Assembly: GCA_051960215.1 (NCBI GenBank)
Contig: JBQCEN010000121.1
Span: forward strand, 1 to 49,552
Length of the DNA stretch: 49,552 nucleotides
Reading direction: 5' to 3'
Source: Pararhizobium_B sp051960215
GTDB lineage: Bacteria; Pseudomonadota; Alphaproteobacteria; Rhizobiales; Rhizobiaceae
Shown here piece by piece: positions 8,426 through 17,221 of the stretch; positions within the stretch are counted from its first letter, which is position 1; each line of letters opens with the position of its first letter. The notes below the pieces were generated by a model that was not told where the DNA came from, did no database searches, and worked only from the letters and a program-made list of their open reading frames with translations. The position numbers and the translations under genes are program-made.

Positions 8426-9541
8426 TCACTGGCCGGTGACGACCGTCGTCCAGGTCCGCGTCAGGAGACGCTGCGTGCGCTGGTCCTTGGGGCTCGTCGT
8501 ATAGAGCAGGGCCATGGTCTCCTTGTCCGGATAGACTTCCGGATCGTCGAGCACGCTCTTGTCGACGTATTTCTTCGAGGCGGCGTTGCCGTTCGCATAG
8601 TTGACGAAATCGGAGGCCTTGGCGATCACCTCCGGCTCCATGATGTAGTTCAGGAACGCGTGCGCCTCCTCGACATGCTTGGCGTCGGCGGGGATCGCCA
8701 TGTTGTCGAACCACATCAGCGCTCCTTCCTTGGGGATGATGTAGCGGATCTTGACGCCTTGCTTCGCCTCCTTGGCGCGGTCGCGCGCCTGCAGCACGTC
8801 GCCGGACCAGCCGACCGCCACGCAGATGTCACCGTTGGCGAGCGCGTTGATGTATTCCGACGAGTGGAACTTCTTCACGTAGGGGCGGACCTTGAGGAGC
8901 AGGTCCTCCGCCTTCTTGATGTCGTCGGGGCTGTTCGAATCCGGGTTCAGGCCGAGATAGTTGAGCGCCGCCGGCACCAGTTCGTCGGAGGTGTCGAGCA
9001 TGTAGATGCCGCAGCCGGCAAGCTTCTTCGCGACCTCCGGCTTGAAGACGAGGTCCCAGGTGTTGAGCTTGAAGTCCGGCCCGAGCGCCTTCGTCACCAT
9101 GTCGACGTTGATGCCGAGGCCGGTGGTGCCCCACATGTAGTTGATCGCGTGGGCGTTGTCGGGATCATACTTCGCCAGCCGCTTCATGATCTCCGGATCC
9201 ATGTTCTTCAGGTTCGGCAGCTTCGACTTGTCGAGCTTCTGGAAGACGCCGGCCTGGATTTGGCGGGCAAGGAAGGTCGCCGTCGGTACGACGATGTCAT
9301 AGCCGGTCGAGCCGGCGAGCAGCTTCGTCTCCAGGACCTCATTGGAATCGAAGGTGTCGTAGACGACCTTGATGCCCGTCTTCTGCGTGAAGTCCTTGAG
9401 GATCTGGGGGTCGATGTAGTCGGACCAGTTGTAGATGTTGACGACCCGGTCCTCGGTTTTCGCCGCCGGAACGGCGTTCGCCATCAGCACTCCGCCGGCG
9501 ATGAGCGCTGCGCCGAAGGCGAGCAGATCTCTGCGCTTCAT
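8426..9541 (-). CDS. potF: Putrescine-type periplasmic binding protein PotF
   Basis: This is the periplasmic receptor of the polyamine importer, 371 residues. The N end, KRRDLLAFGAALIAGG, is a signal sequence with twin arginines, so Tat export is possible. The mature start VVNIYNWSDYIDPQILKDF is the classic PotF/PotD opening, and VPTATFLARQ plus INYMWGTTGLGIN are family blocks. I chose the ATG at 9541, with GAGGGGA upstream; an upstream extension of 36 residues would place the signal peptide internally. It heads the potFGHI operon. Together with the PuuA/PuuB-like genes about 5 kb away it suggests growth on polyamines. Confidence 0.92.
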   Translation of the reverse strand: MKRRDLLAFGAALIAGGVLMANAVPAAKTEDRVVNIYNWSDYIDPQILKDFTQKTGIKVVYDTFDSNEVLETKLLAGSTGYDIVVPTATFLARQIQAGVFQKLDKSKLPNLKNMDPEIMKRLAKYDPDNAHAINYMWGTTGLGINVDMVTKALGPDFKLNTWDLVFKPEVAKKLAGCGIYMLDTSDELVPAALNYLGLNPDSNSPDDIKKAEDLLLKVRPYVKKFHSSEYINALANGDICVAVGWSGDVLQARDRAKEAKQGVKIRYIIPKEGALMWFDNMAIPADAKHVEEAHAFLNYIMEPEVIAKASDFVNYANGNAASKKYVDKSVLDDPEVYPDKETMALLYTTSPKDQRTQRLLTRTWTTVVTGQ

Positions 9542-9620
9542 GGTTCTTCCCCTCTCGTCTTCTTGTGCGAAGGGGAACGAGGAGACCGCAAACACCACCC
9601 CGCCGCCCGTCGATAAGCGA

Positions 9621-9649
9621 AGCCTAAAAGCGATTTCGAGGCGCGACAA
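9621..9649 (-). promoter_or_regulatory. Candidate sigma70-type promoter of potFGHI
   Basis: On the minus strand TTGTCG (9644-9649) and TAGGCT (9621-9626) are separated by 17 bases, in the intergenic region before potF. The leader would be about 70-75 bases. The match to consensus is moderate. Confidence 0.35.
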
Positions 9650-9687
9650 GCGGTTTTCATCGCCCGGGGCGCGGTTGAAGCGGAGCC

Positions 9688-10476
9688 TCAGCGATGCTTC
9701 CGGCCGGCGCCGTAGAAGGCCTTCTCCCAGGCTTTGTGTGCCTTGTAGCCTTCGCGGATGAAGGGCGTGAAGACCGCGAGGTTGAGGACGGCCTTGTTGG
9801 TGACGTTCGCCGGGAAGGTCGTCGGCTTCTCGAAGTCGACGAAGAGGACGACGCGGACCTTGTCGGAGTGATTCCAGGCCTCGTGCTCGTAGGCGTCGTC
9901 GAAGATCAGCGCCTTGCCCTCCTGCCAGTGGCAGACCTGGTCCTGGATGCGGATCGCGATCTTCTCGGGCTCGTCGGGCACGATCAGCCCGAGATGGAAG
10001 CGCAGCACGCCGTTATAGGGCCCGCGATGCGGCGGCAGGTGCTTGCCGGGCTCGAAGATCGAGAACATCGCCGACTTGAGTCCCGGGATCTTCTGCAGGA
10101 TGCGCCAGGTCTCGGGGCACTGGCGGATCGCCTCCTCCGACTTGATGCCGTAGCCGCAGAGGAAGAACGTCTTCCAGTTCCTGTCCGAGGAGATCGAGCG
10201 GACCTCCTGGGATATCTCGTGGAAGGCCGGAAGCTCGCCGCGGCGCACCAGCACCTTGTCGAGTTCCGCGCGGATCAGCTTCCAGTCCGCCTCGACCTCG
10301 CGGGCCCAGGGGAACATGCCGGTGTCATAGACCGGCGGATTGCCGAGCGTGGCATATCTCAGGTTGAGCTTCTCGGCGCCGTCGACGAGGCGCTGCACGG
10401 AGCGGACGATCAGCCCCTCGCGCGTCATCGTGTCCTGAAGACCGTCGGTCTTCAACTTCTGGTGGTTGGTGCTCAT
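9688..10476 (-). CDS. Aspartyl/asparaginyl beta-hydroxylase-family dioxygenase (LpxO/OlsC-like)
   Basis: The 262-residue protein carries the Fe(II)/2-oxoglutarate hydroxylase core: His150 in LPPHRGPYNGVLRFHLGL, then His198 in FDDAYEHEAWNHS, and Arg208 as the likely 2-oxoglutarate ligand (VRVVLF). Relatives hydroxylate acyl chains of lipid A (LpxO) or ornithine lipids (OlsC), or peptide Asp/Asn. An N-terminal membrane anchor as in LpxO is not evident, so a soluble or peripheral enzyme is likely. It lies between potF and the RamB-like regulator, all on the minus strand, 146 bases before potF, so cotranscription with potF is possible. The actual substrate is unknown. Confidence 0.75.
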   Translation of the reverse strand: MSTNHQKLKTDGLQDTMTREGLIVRSVQRLVDGAEKLNLRYATLGNPPVYDTGMFPWAREVEADWKLIRAELDKVLVRRGELPAFHEISQEVRSISSDRNWKTFFLCGYGIKSEEAIRQCPETWRILQKIPGLKSAMFSIFEPGKHLPPHRGPYNGVLRFHLGLIVPDEPEKIAIRIQDQVCHWQEGKALIFDDAYEHEAWNHSDKVRVVLFVDFEKPTTFPANVTNKAVLNLAVFTPFIREGYKAHKAWEKAFYGAGRKHR

Positions 10477-10581
10477 CCCTCGACCCTCGCGCGGGACGCC
10501 GCCTCGCCTGCGACTCAGGCGCGCATGCCCGCGCTCTCCCGGCTATATCGGCGACGCTCCGTTTTCAAGAAGAGCCGCATC

Positions 10582-12000
10582 CTACCGGAAATCGAAGGCG
10601 GAGAGACCGGTCACCATCTCGTCGAGCCCGAGGGGACGGGTGAGCGGCGGCTCGGCGCGGGCCGGGCAGCCGCTCCGCTCGCACAGCCGGCAGGACGGGC
10701 CGACAGGCACCGGCGGGAGCCGCGCCGGCAGACCGTCGGCATAGATCACGTCCTCCGCCGCCGAGAGATCGCAGCCGAGCATCAGCGCGGCGCGGCGGCG
10801 CCGTTCGCCGAAGCCGGCACGCCACGCCTCGAGCGCCCGCGAGACCGTCAGGAAGCGGGCGCCCTCCGGCATCTCGACCGCCTCGACGAGGATGCGGCCG
10901 GGCTCGGCGAAGGCAGCATGAACGTTGAGCTTCGGGCAGCCGCCGCCGAAGACCGCCTGCGGGAAGCCATTCGCGCCGCGCCGACGCAGCCGATTTCCGG
11001 CCTGATCGACCTCCATCAGAAAGAACGCGATGCCGGCCGCACCGGACCGGGCGAGCGTCGTCAGCCGATGCGCCGCCTGCTCCCAGGAGACCTGGAAGCG
11101 CGCGCCGAGGACGTCGAGATCGTAGCGGGCGCGCACCGCGGCCTGGAGGAAGGCCGCGTAGGGCATGAGCAGCGCGTGCGCGGCGTAGCGGGCGAGCTCG
11201 AAGCGGGCAATACGGCGGGCCTCGTCGGTGGTAAGCGGAAGCTCCGCGAGTTCGGCCGAGATCGCATCCGACAAGGCGAGGAGGGCGACCTCCTGCGCCA
11301 CCTCGCGCAGCCGATCGGCCGCAGCCAGCCGCTCCGAGAGGAAAAGACGCATGGAGTGGCGATCGTAGCGGCGGCTGAGGTCCGGCATCACATGGACCGG
11401 CAGGAGGCGCACCGCGATGCCATGCGTCCTCCGCAGCCAGTCCTTCAGCGCCGCCTCGCGGTCGAGCGCCGGGTCGAGCGTCGCGGAGAACGCCTCGGCC
11501 GCCGCTTCGATGCGGGCGAAATGGTGCGGGCGCGTCTCGAAGGCCTCGCGCACCTCGTCGACCGGCAGGCGCGTCTCGGCGAGCGCCATGCCGCGGCCCT
11601 CGCGGGCGAGCATCGTCGACAGGTCGGAGAGGCGCTCGGCCTGCTCGCGATAGGCGCGATAGAGCTTGACGATGCCGGAGGCGACGTTGGGCGCGGCGTC
11701 GGCCACCTCGACGAGCTCCTGGTCGCCCGGCAGTTCGCCCCGCAGCAGCGGGTCGGCGAAGACCGCCTTCAGCGCCCGGACCGCGCCCGCTCCCTCGCCC
11801 TGCAGGTCCTGCACGTCGAGGTCATAGGTGGCGGCGAGCTTCAGGATGATCTGGACGGTGAGCGGCCGCTGGTTGCGTTCGATCAGGTTGAGATAGGAAG
11901 GCGAGATACCGAGGCCGGCGGCCATCGCCGTCTGGGTCAACCCGAGCGCGTTGCGCATGCGGCGCAGCCGCGGTCCCGCGAAGATCTTCCGTTCCGCCAT
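10582..12000 (-). CDS. RamB/ScfR-type XRE regulator divergent from isocitrate lyase
   Basis: The 472-residue protein starts with an XRE helix-turn-helix (about residues 9-63, RLRRMRNALGLTQTAMAAGL then PSYLNLIERNQRPLT). A central ImmA/IrrE-like region follows, then a DUF2083 C-terminal domain with a Cys cluster C437-x2-C440-x4-C445. In actinobacteria RamB represses acetate genes including aceA, and ScfR-type proteins sense short-chain acyl metabolism. The HExxH zinc motif of true ImmA/IrrE proteases is absent (FELARYAAHALL stands in its place), so protease activity is unlikely. It is transcribed away from aceA across a 217-base gap with inverted repeats, so control of aceA is a strong inference. 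Confidence 0.85.
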   Translation of the reverse strand: MAERKIFAGPRLRRMRNALGLTQTAMAAGLGISPSYLNLIERNQRPLTVQIILKLAATYDLDVQDLQGEGAGAVRALKAVFADPLLRGELPGDQELVEVADAAPNVASGIVKLYRAYREQAERLSDLSTMLAREGRGMALAETRLPVDEVREAFETRPHHFARIEAAAEAFSATLDPALDREAALKDWLRRTHGIAVRLLPVHVMPDLSRRYDRHSMRLFLSERLAAADRLREVAQEVALLALSDAISAELAELPLTTDEARRIARFELARYAAHALLMPYAAFLQAAVRARYDLDVLGARFQVSWEQAAHRLTTLARSGAAGIAFFLMEVDQAGNRLRRRGANGFPQAVFGGGCPKLNVHAAFAEPGRILVEAVEMPEGARFLTVSRALEAWRAGFGERRRRAALMLGCDLSAAEDVIYADGLPARLPPVPVGPSCRLCERSGCPARAEPPLTRPLGLDEMVTGLSAFDFR

Positions 12001-12034
12001 CGCGAGCCTTTACATCCTGTGACGACGGCTCATC

Positions 12035-12053
12035 CTTGTACGGTTTTTACAAG
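12035..12053. promoter_or_regulatory. Inverted repeat CTTGTA-N7-TACAAG, candidate operator
   Basis: A perfect 6-bp inverted repeat with a 7-base spacer lies 35 bases upstream of the regulator start and about 165 bases upstream of aceA. A further TACAA half-site (TGTACAA near 12145) lies closer to aceA. Position and symmetry suit a dimeric XRE-family repressor acting on the divergent pair. This is inference only. Confidence 0.45.
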
Positions 12054-12066
12054 ATGACAATCCGCG

Positions 12067-12086
12067 GCAGTGAAGATTTCTACTGC
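12067..12086. promoter_or_regulatory. Inverted repeat GCAGT-N10-ACTGC in the aceA upstream region
   Basis: A second perfect but short (5 bp) inverted repeat has its arms one helical turn apart, in the same divergent gap. It could be another regulator site or part of the aceA promoter region. Evidence is symmetry and location alone. Confidence 0.3.
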
Positions 12087-12217
12087 TTGACCGGAATTCT
12101 TTCCATCTTCTCCGTCTTTTAATGGCTCCACTCCAACGGCTCCTGTACAAATTCCACATGCCGTCCGCTCGCTGGCGGCTCAGAGAGAACCTGTCACGAC
12201 CGCAGTGGATGAGGACC

Positions 12218-13528
<1,311 letters not shown>

Positions 13529-13610
13529 CCGGTCCGCCCGGCCGGCAACCGCAAGCCCTGCCGGCCGGGCCCGTCATCTCGTCCCCCAGCATGTTTGAAA
13601 GGAGAACCCC

Positions 13611-13847
13611 ATGGTTTCGATCGCCCGCGTCAAGGAACGCGCCGAAGAACAGGCCTCGTCGATGGATCCGGAGCAGCAGGCGGCCATCCGGACGCTCGCC
13701 AACGACCTGCATCGCCTCAACCAGTCGGTGATGAAGGCGGTGGAGGCCGGCGTCTCGGTGGAACTCGTCCGCTCCGCGCGTCACCACGGCGGCGGCGGCA
13801 ACTGGGGCGACCTGATGATCCCGGTGGTGGTCACGCACGCCCGCTAG
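13611..13847 (+). CDS. Small conserved-type protein downstream of aceA
   Basis: The 78-residue protein has a strong ribosome site (AAAGGAG, 7 bases before ATG) and lies 82 bases after aceA, probably on the same transcript. It is an amphipathic, likely helical protein (VKERAEEQASSMDPEQQAAI, LANDLHRLNQSVMKAVEAG) with a His-Gly patch HHGGGGNWGD and the tail MIPVVVTHAR. No signal peptide or membrane segment is seen. I do not recognise a function. I recall similar small ORFs after aceA in rhizobia, so it may be linked to acetate metabolism. Confidence 0.7.
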   Translation: MVSIARVKERAEEQASSMDPEQQAAIRTLANDLHRLNQSVMKAVEAGVSVELVRSARHHGGGGNWGDLMIPVVVTHAR

Positions 13848-13950
13848 CGGCGGCGACAGAAGTTATGCGTTGCGGATCGCGCGGAGACAATTTCGGCAAG
13901 CAGGCGTCGAGCGCAGGAACCGCGGTCGAAAAACGGTCTCGGAAGAAAGT

Positions 13951-14103
13951 CTAGAGGTGGGACGCGATCGCCAGGATCACCGCGCAGGCACCGAGAGCGG
14001 AAAGGCCGACAGCCTGCACGAGCGCGGTGCGATCGACGGTCTTGGCGACTGCGACGGCCCGCCCCCGACGCCGATGAACGGAACGGTTGGCATCCTGGCT
14101 CAT
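13951..14103 (-). CDS. Small single-pass membrane protein
   Basis: The 50-residue ORF begins at the ATG at 14103 with AAGGAG 9 bases upstream. A basic N end (HRRRGRAVAVAKTVDR) is followed by one C-terminal hydrophobic segment (ALVQAVGLSALGACAVILAI) reaching almost to the stop. This is a tail-anchored layout with the N end in the cytoplasm. A longer reading to 14169 would bury the ribosome site and is unlikely. It lies alone on the minus strand between the aceA unit and the glutamine synthetase-like gene. Function unknown; the good ribosome site and clean topology support a real gene. Confidence 0.55.
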   Translation of the reverse strand: MSQDANRSVHRRRGRAVAVAKTVDRTALVQAVGLSALGACAVILAIASHL

Positions 14104-14155
14104 CTTGTCCTTCTCCTTTGAAAAGGTCTCGCCACAATATTTATGCCGTCCCGCA

Positions 14156-14193
14156 CCCGGCACAAGCACACGGCCGGAAATGATCGTGCCGGG
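14156..14193. terminator. Hairpin before the glutamine synthetase-like gene
   Basis: CCCGGCAC (14156-14163) pairs perfectly with GTGCCGGG (14186-14193), and the plus strand then reads CGTTTAATTTT. It could end plus-strand readthrough from the aceA unit. It lies upstream of the minus-strand small gene, so it could also be an operator. The 22-base loop is long for a terminator. Confidence 0.35.
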
Positions 14194-14324
14194 CGTTTAA
14201 TTTTGGATGAAGGGTTGCAAGGATGTCGCATTCTTCCCTCCGCCGCTCCGCTCTCGCAATTCCACCGTGAAAAGGTATGATGGCATCGGCTTCCGGGCCT
14301 CGGGGCAACAACGACCGGTGACTG

Positions 14325-15761
14325 ATGACGTCGAAGAAGGTTTCGAACGGACCACAACCGCAAGGCAAAGCATCGCGCAAGATACCGAACCACGTCCTCG
14401 CCACGCGCGGCGTGAAGAACTGGAAGGAAGCCGCGGACTGGCTGCGATGGCGCGGCATCGAGGACATCGAGTGCATCACGCCGGACCTTGCGGGCGTGCC
14501 GCGCGGCAAGATGATGCCGACCTCGAAGTTCGTGTCCAACACCTCGCTGTCGCTGCCCTCGGCCGTCTTCCGCCATACGATCTCCGGCGACTACCCGGAA
14601 GAGACCGAAAGCTTCCGTTACGATCCGCATGACGGCGACCTGAAGCTGACGCCCGATCTCGCGACCCTGTCGATCGTGCCCTGGGAGAGCGACCCGACGG
14701 CACAGGTGATCTGCGACATCGTCGACACGGCCGGCAACACGGTCACCTATACGCCGCGGAACGTGCTGAAGCACGTGCTCGACCTCTATGCGGAGCGCGG
14801 CTGGCGGCCGGTCGTGGCGCCGGAGATCGAGTTCTACCTCGTCGCGCAGAACGACGACCCGGACTATCCGCTGCATCCGCCGAAGGACCGGTCGGGACGC
14901 ACCATCGTCGGCGGCCAGTCCTATTCGATCAGCGGCGTCAACGAGTTCGACGAGCTGATCGACGACATCTACCATTTCTCCGAAAAGCAGGGCCTCGAGA
15001 TCGACACGCTGATCCACGAGGAGGGCCCGGCGCAGCTCGAGATCAACCTGCGCCACGGCGACCCGATCGAGCTTGCCGACCAGGTGTTCTTCTTCAAGCG
15101 GACGCTGCGCGAGGCGGCGCTGAAGCACGAGATGTACGCCACCTTCATGGCGAAGCCCATGCAGGGCCAGGCGGGCTCGGCGATGCATATCCACCAGTCG
15201 ATCATCGATATCGAGACCCGCCGCAACATTTTCTCCAATGCCGACGGCTCGCCCTCGCAGGAATTCTTCCATTTCATCGGCGGAATGCAGCAGTTCGTGC
15301 CGAAGGCGATGGTGATGATGGCGCCCTACGTCAACTCGTACCGGCGGCTCACCCCGGACATGGCCTGCCCGGTCAACAATGCCTGGGGCTACGACAACCG
15401 CACGACGGCCTTCCGGGTGCCGATCTCGGAGCCGGGGGCGCGACGCGTCGAGAACCGGCTGCCCTCCTCGGACGCCAACCCCTATCTGGCGCTCGCCGCC
15501 TCGCTCGCCTGCGGCTGGCTTGGAATGGAGCAGTCGGTCGTGCCGTCGAGCCCGACCGACGCGGCGGCGAACGAGGGGGCGATCGACCTGCCGCGCGGTC
15601 TGCTCGAGGCCGTCTCCGCCATCGAGGCGGAGCCGCTTTTCACCAGGGTCTTCGGCTCGGAGTTCATCGGCACCTATTGCGGCGTCAAGCGCGGCGAGTT
15701 CGAGACGTTCATGCAGGTGATCAGCCCGTGGGAGCGTGAGTTCCTGCTTCTCAACGTCTGA
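14325..15761 (+). CDS. Glutamine synthetase-family ligase (PuuA/gamma-glutamylpolyamine synthetase-like)
   Basis: The 478-residue protein has the GS fold: N-terminal beta-grasp VKNWKEAADWLRWRGIEDIECITPDLAGVPRGKMM (in part), the catalytic blocks EIEFYLVA, EINLRHGDPIELADQ, MHIHQSI, VNSYRRLTPD, and NRTTAFRVPISEPGARRVENRLPSSDANPY. It lacks the class I adenylylation-site region of GlnA. GS-like ligases paired with an FAD oxidase commonly glutamylate putrescine or other amines (PuuA, first step of the Puu route). The oxidase gene starts 14 bases after its stop, and a polyamine importer is nearby. Other amine or amino-acid substrates cannot be ruled out. The start has only a weak ribosome site (GGTGA). 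Confidence 0.85.
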   Translation: MTSKKVSNGPQPQGKASRKIPNHVLATRGVKNWKEAADWLRWRGIEDIECITPDLAGVPRGKMMPTSKFVSNTSLSLPSAVFRHTISGDYPEETESFRYDPHDGDLKLTPDLATLSIVPWESDPTAQVICDIVDTAGNTVTYTPRNVLKHVLDLYAERGWRPVVAPEIEFYLVAQNDDPDYPLHPPKDRSGRTIVGGQSYSISGVNEFDELIDDIYHFSEKQGLEIDTLIHEEGPAQLEINLRHGDPIELADQVFFFKRTLREAALKHEMYATFMAKPMQGQAGSAMHIHQSIIDIETRRNIFSNADGSPSQEFFHFIGGMQQFVPKAMVMMAPYVNSYRRLTPDMACPVNNAWGYDNRTTAFRVPISEPGARRVENRLPSSDANPYLALAASLACGWLGMEQSVVPSSPTDAAANEGAIDLPRGLLEAVSAIEAEPLFTRVFGSEFIGTYCGVKRGEFETFMQVISPWEREFLLLNV

Positions 15762-15775
15762 GGCGGGGGCCGGCG

Positions 15776-17065
15776 ATGACGCTCGACCAGAGCCCGATCG
15801 CGCCTGGCATCTCCTGGTACCAGGCGACGGCCGGCGAGCGGCCGGCCTATCCGTCGCTTCCGGGCTCGCGGAGCGCCGACGTCGTCGTCATCGGCGGCGG
15901 CTTCACCGGTCTCCAGGCGGCCTGCCGACTCGCGGAAGCCGGCACCGACGTCGTGGTGATCGATGCGGTGCGGTTCGGCGACGGCGCCTCGGGGCGTAAC
16001 GGTGGCCAGCTCGGCACGGGCCACCGGACATGGCCGGAGGACCACGAGGCGGAATACGGGCTGGAGACGGCCAGGGCACTCTTCGCGCTCGCAGAACGGG
16101 CGAAGGCGCACCTCCTCGGCTTCGCGGAAAAGCATGGTATCGACATCGACTACCGTCCCGGACAGTTGTCGGTCGCGCACAAGGCCCGCTTCGTCGACGA
16201 TTATCGCCGCCATGCCGAAATCATGGCCGAGCGCTTCGGCTATCCGCACATGCGCTTCATGGACCGCGCCGAAACGGCGGAACGGCTGGGCTCGGTGCGC
16301 TATCACGGCGGCGTGCGCGACACTGGAACCGGCCACATCCATCCGCTGAAGCTGCTGATCGGCCTGGCGCGCGCGGCCGATGCCGCCGGTGCCCATCTCT
16401 TCGAAGGGACGCGGGCCGAGACGATCACACGCTCCAGCGGCAAGATCGTCGTGACGACGAAGAGCGGCACGATCACCGCCGACCGGGCGCTGATCGCCTG
16501 TAACGCCTATATCGGCAGTCTTGAGCCGCAGACGGCGGCGCATGTCATGCCGATCCGCTCCTTCATCGGCGCGACCGCGCCGCTGGACGACGGGCTCGGC
16601 GTGCTGCCGGGCGGGGAATCGGTCGACGATTCCCGCTTCGTCGTGCGCTACTTCCGCAAGAGCCTCGACGGGCGCCTGCTCTTCGGCGGCCGGGAGGCCT
16701 ATACGGCCGACAATCCCCGCGATATCTCGCGGCACATCCGCCGGCAGATCGGCGAGCTCTATCCGATGCTGAAGGACGTCCAGATCACCCATGCCTGGGG
16801 CGGCTCGGTCGGCATCACGATGCCGCGCGAGCCCTATGTTCGCGAAGTGATGCCGGGCGTCACCGCGATCGGCGGCTATTCGGGCCACGGCGTGATGCTC
16901 TCCAACTATTGCGGCCGGCTCTTCGCGGAGGCCGTGCTCGGCCGAAGCGAGGAACTCGAGCTTCTCGCAGGCCTGCGCGTTCCGGCCTTTCCGGGCGGAC
17001 GGCACCTGCGCACGCCGCTGCTCTTCCTCGCCATGAGCTGGTACGCGCTGCGCGACCGGTTTTGA
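15776..17065 (+). CDS. FAD-dependent amine oxidase (PuuB/OrdL-like, gamma-glutamylputrescine oxidase type)
   Basis: The 429-residue flavoprotein has a DAO-type Rossmann motif (VVVIGGGFTGLQAACRLAEAG, near residue 35), followed by VIDAVRFGDGASGRNGGQLG, the usual OrdL/PuuB block. C-terminal blocks AWGGSVGITM and GYSGHGVMLSNYCGRLFAEA are the second FAD-contact region. The role would be oxidation of the gamma-glutamyl amine made by the preceding ligase, giving an aldehyde, ammonia and hydrogen peroxide. It is 14 bases downstream of the ligase, clearly one operon. The aldehyde dehydrogenase and hydrolase steps of the Puu route are not in this window. Confidence 0.85.
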   Translation: MTLDQSPIAPGISWYQATAGERPAYPSLPGSRSADVVVIGGGFTGLQAACRLAEAGTDVVVIDAVRFGDGASGRNGGQLGTGHRTWPEDHEAEYGLETARALFALAERAKAHLLGFAEKHGIDIDYRPGQLSVAHKARFVDDYRRHAEIMAERFGYPHMRFMDRAETAERLGSVRYHGGVRDTGTGHIHPLKLLIGLARAADAAGAHLFEGTRAETITRSSGKIVVTTKSGTITADRALIACNAYIGSLEPQTAAHVMPIRSFIGATAPLDDGLGVLPGGESVDDSRFVVRYFRKSLDGRLLFGGREAYTADNPRDISRHIRRQIGELYPMLKDVQITHAWGGSVGITMPREPYVREVMPGVTAIGGYSGHGVMLSNYCGRLFAEAVLGRSEELELLAGLRVPAFPGGRHLRTPLLFLAMSWYALRDRF

Positions 17066-17172
17066 CCAGGCTCATCCGGCACCGCCGCTTTACTTTCCGC
17101 CCTGCGACGATAAAACCTGCACCCATCCCCGTCACAACGCCATGGCATCGCGCATTTGCGTCTGGCCTTTTT

Positions 17173-17182
17173 AAATCGATTT
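17173..17182. promoter_or_regulatory. Palindrome AAATCGATTT, candidate operator at zwf
   Basis: A perfect 10-base palindrome with a central CG, 39 bases upstream of the zwf start, lies in the AT-rich stretch where the promoter is expected. A central CpG flanked by A/T arms is typical of LacI-family operators. The regulator is not in the window. Inference from symmetry and place. Confidence 0.4.
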
Positions 17183-17221
17183 GATTATGACGCGGACAAC
17201 GATCCTTGGAAAGCAGACACG

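Noticed and set aside
9694..12057. Plus-strand open frame of 787 codons over the hydroxylase and RamB-like genes
   Set aside because: It is Arg/Gly/Asp/His-rich antisense translation of two clearly recognisable minus-strand proteins and has no domain pattern. Long antisense frames are normal at this GC content.
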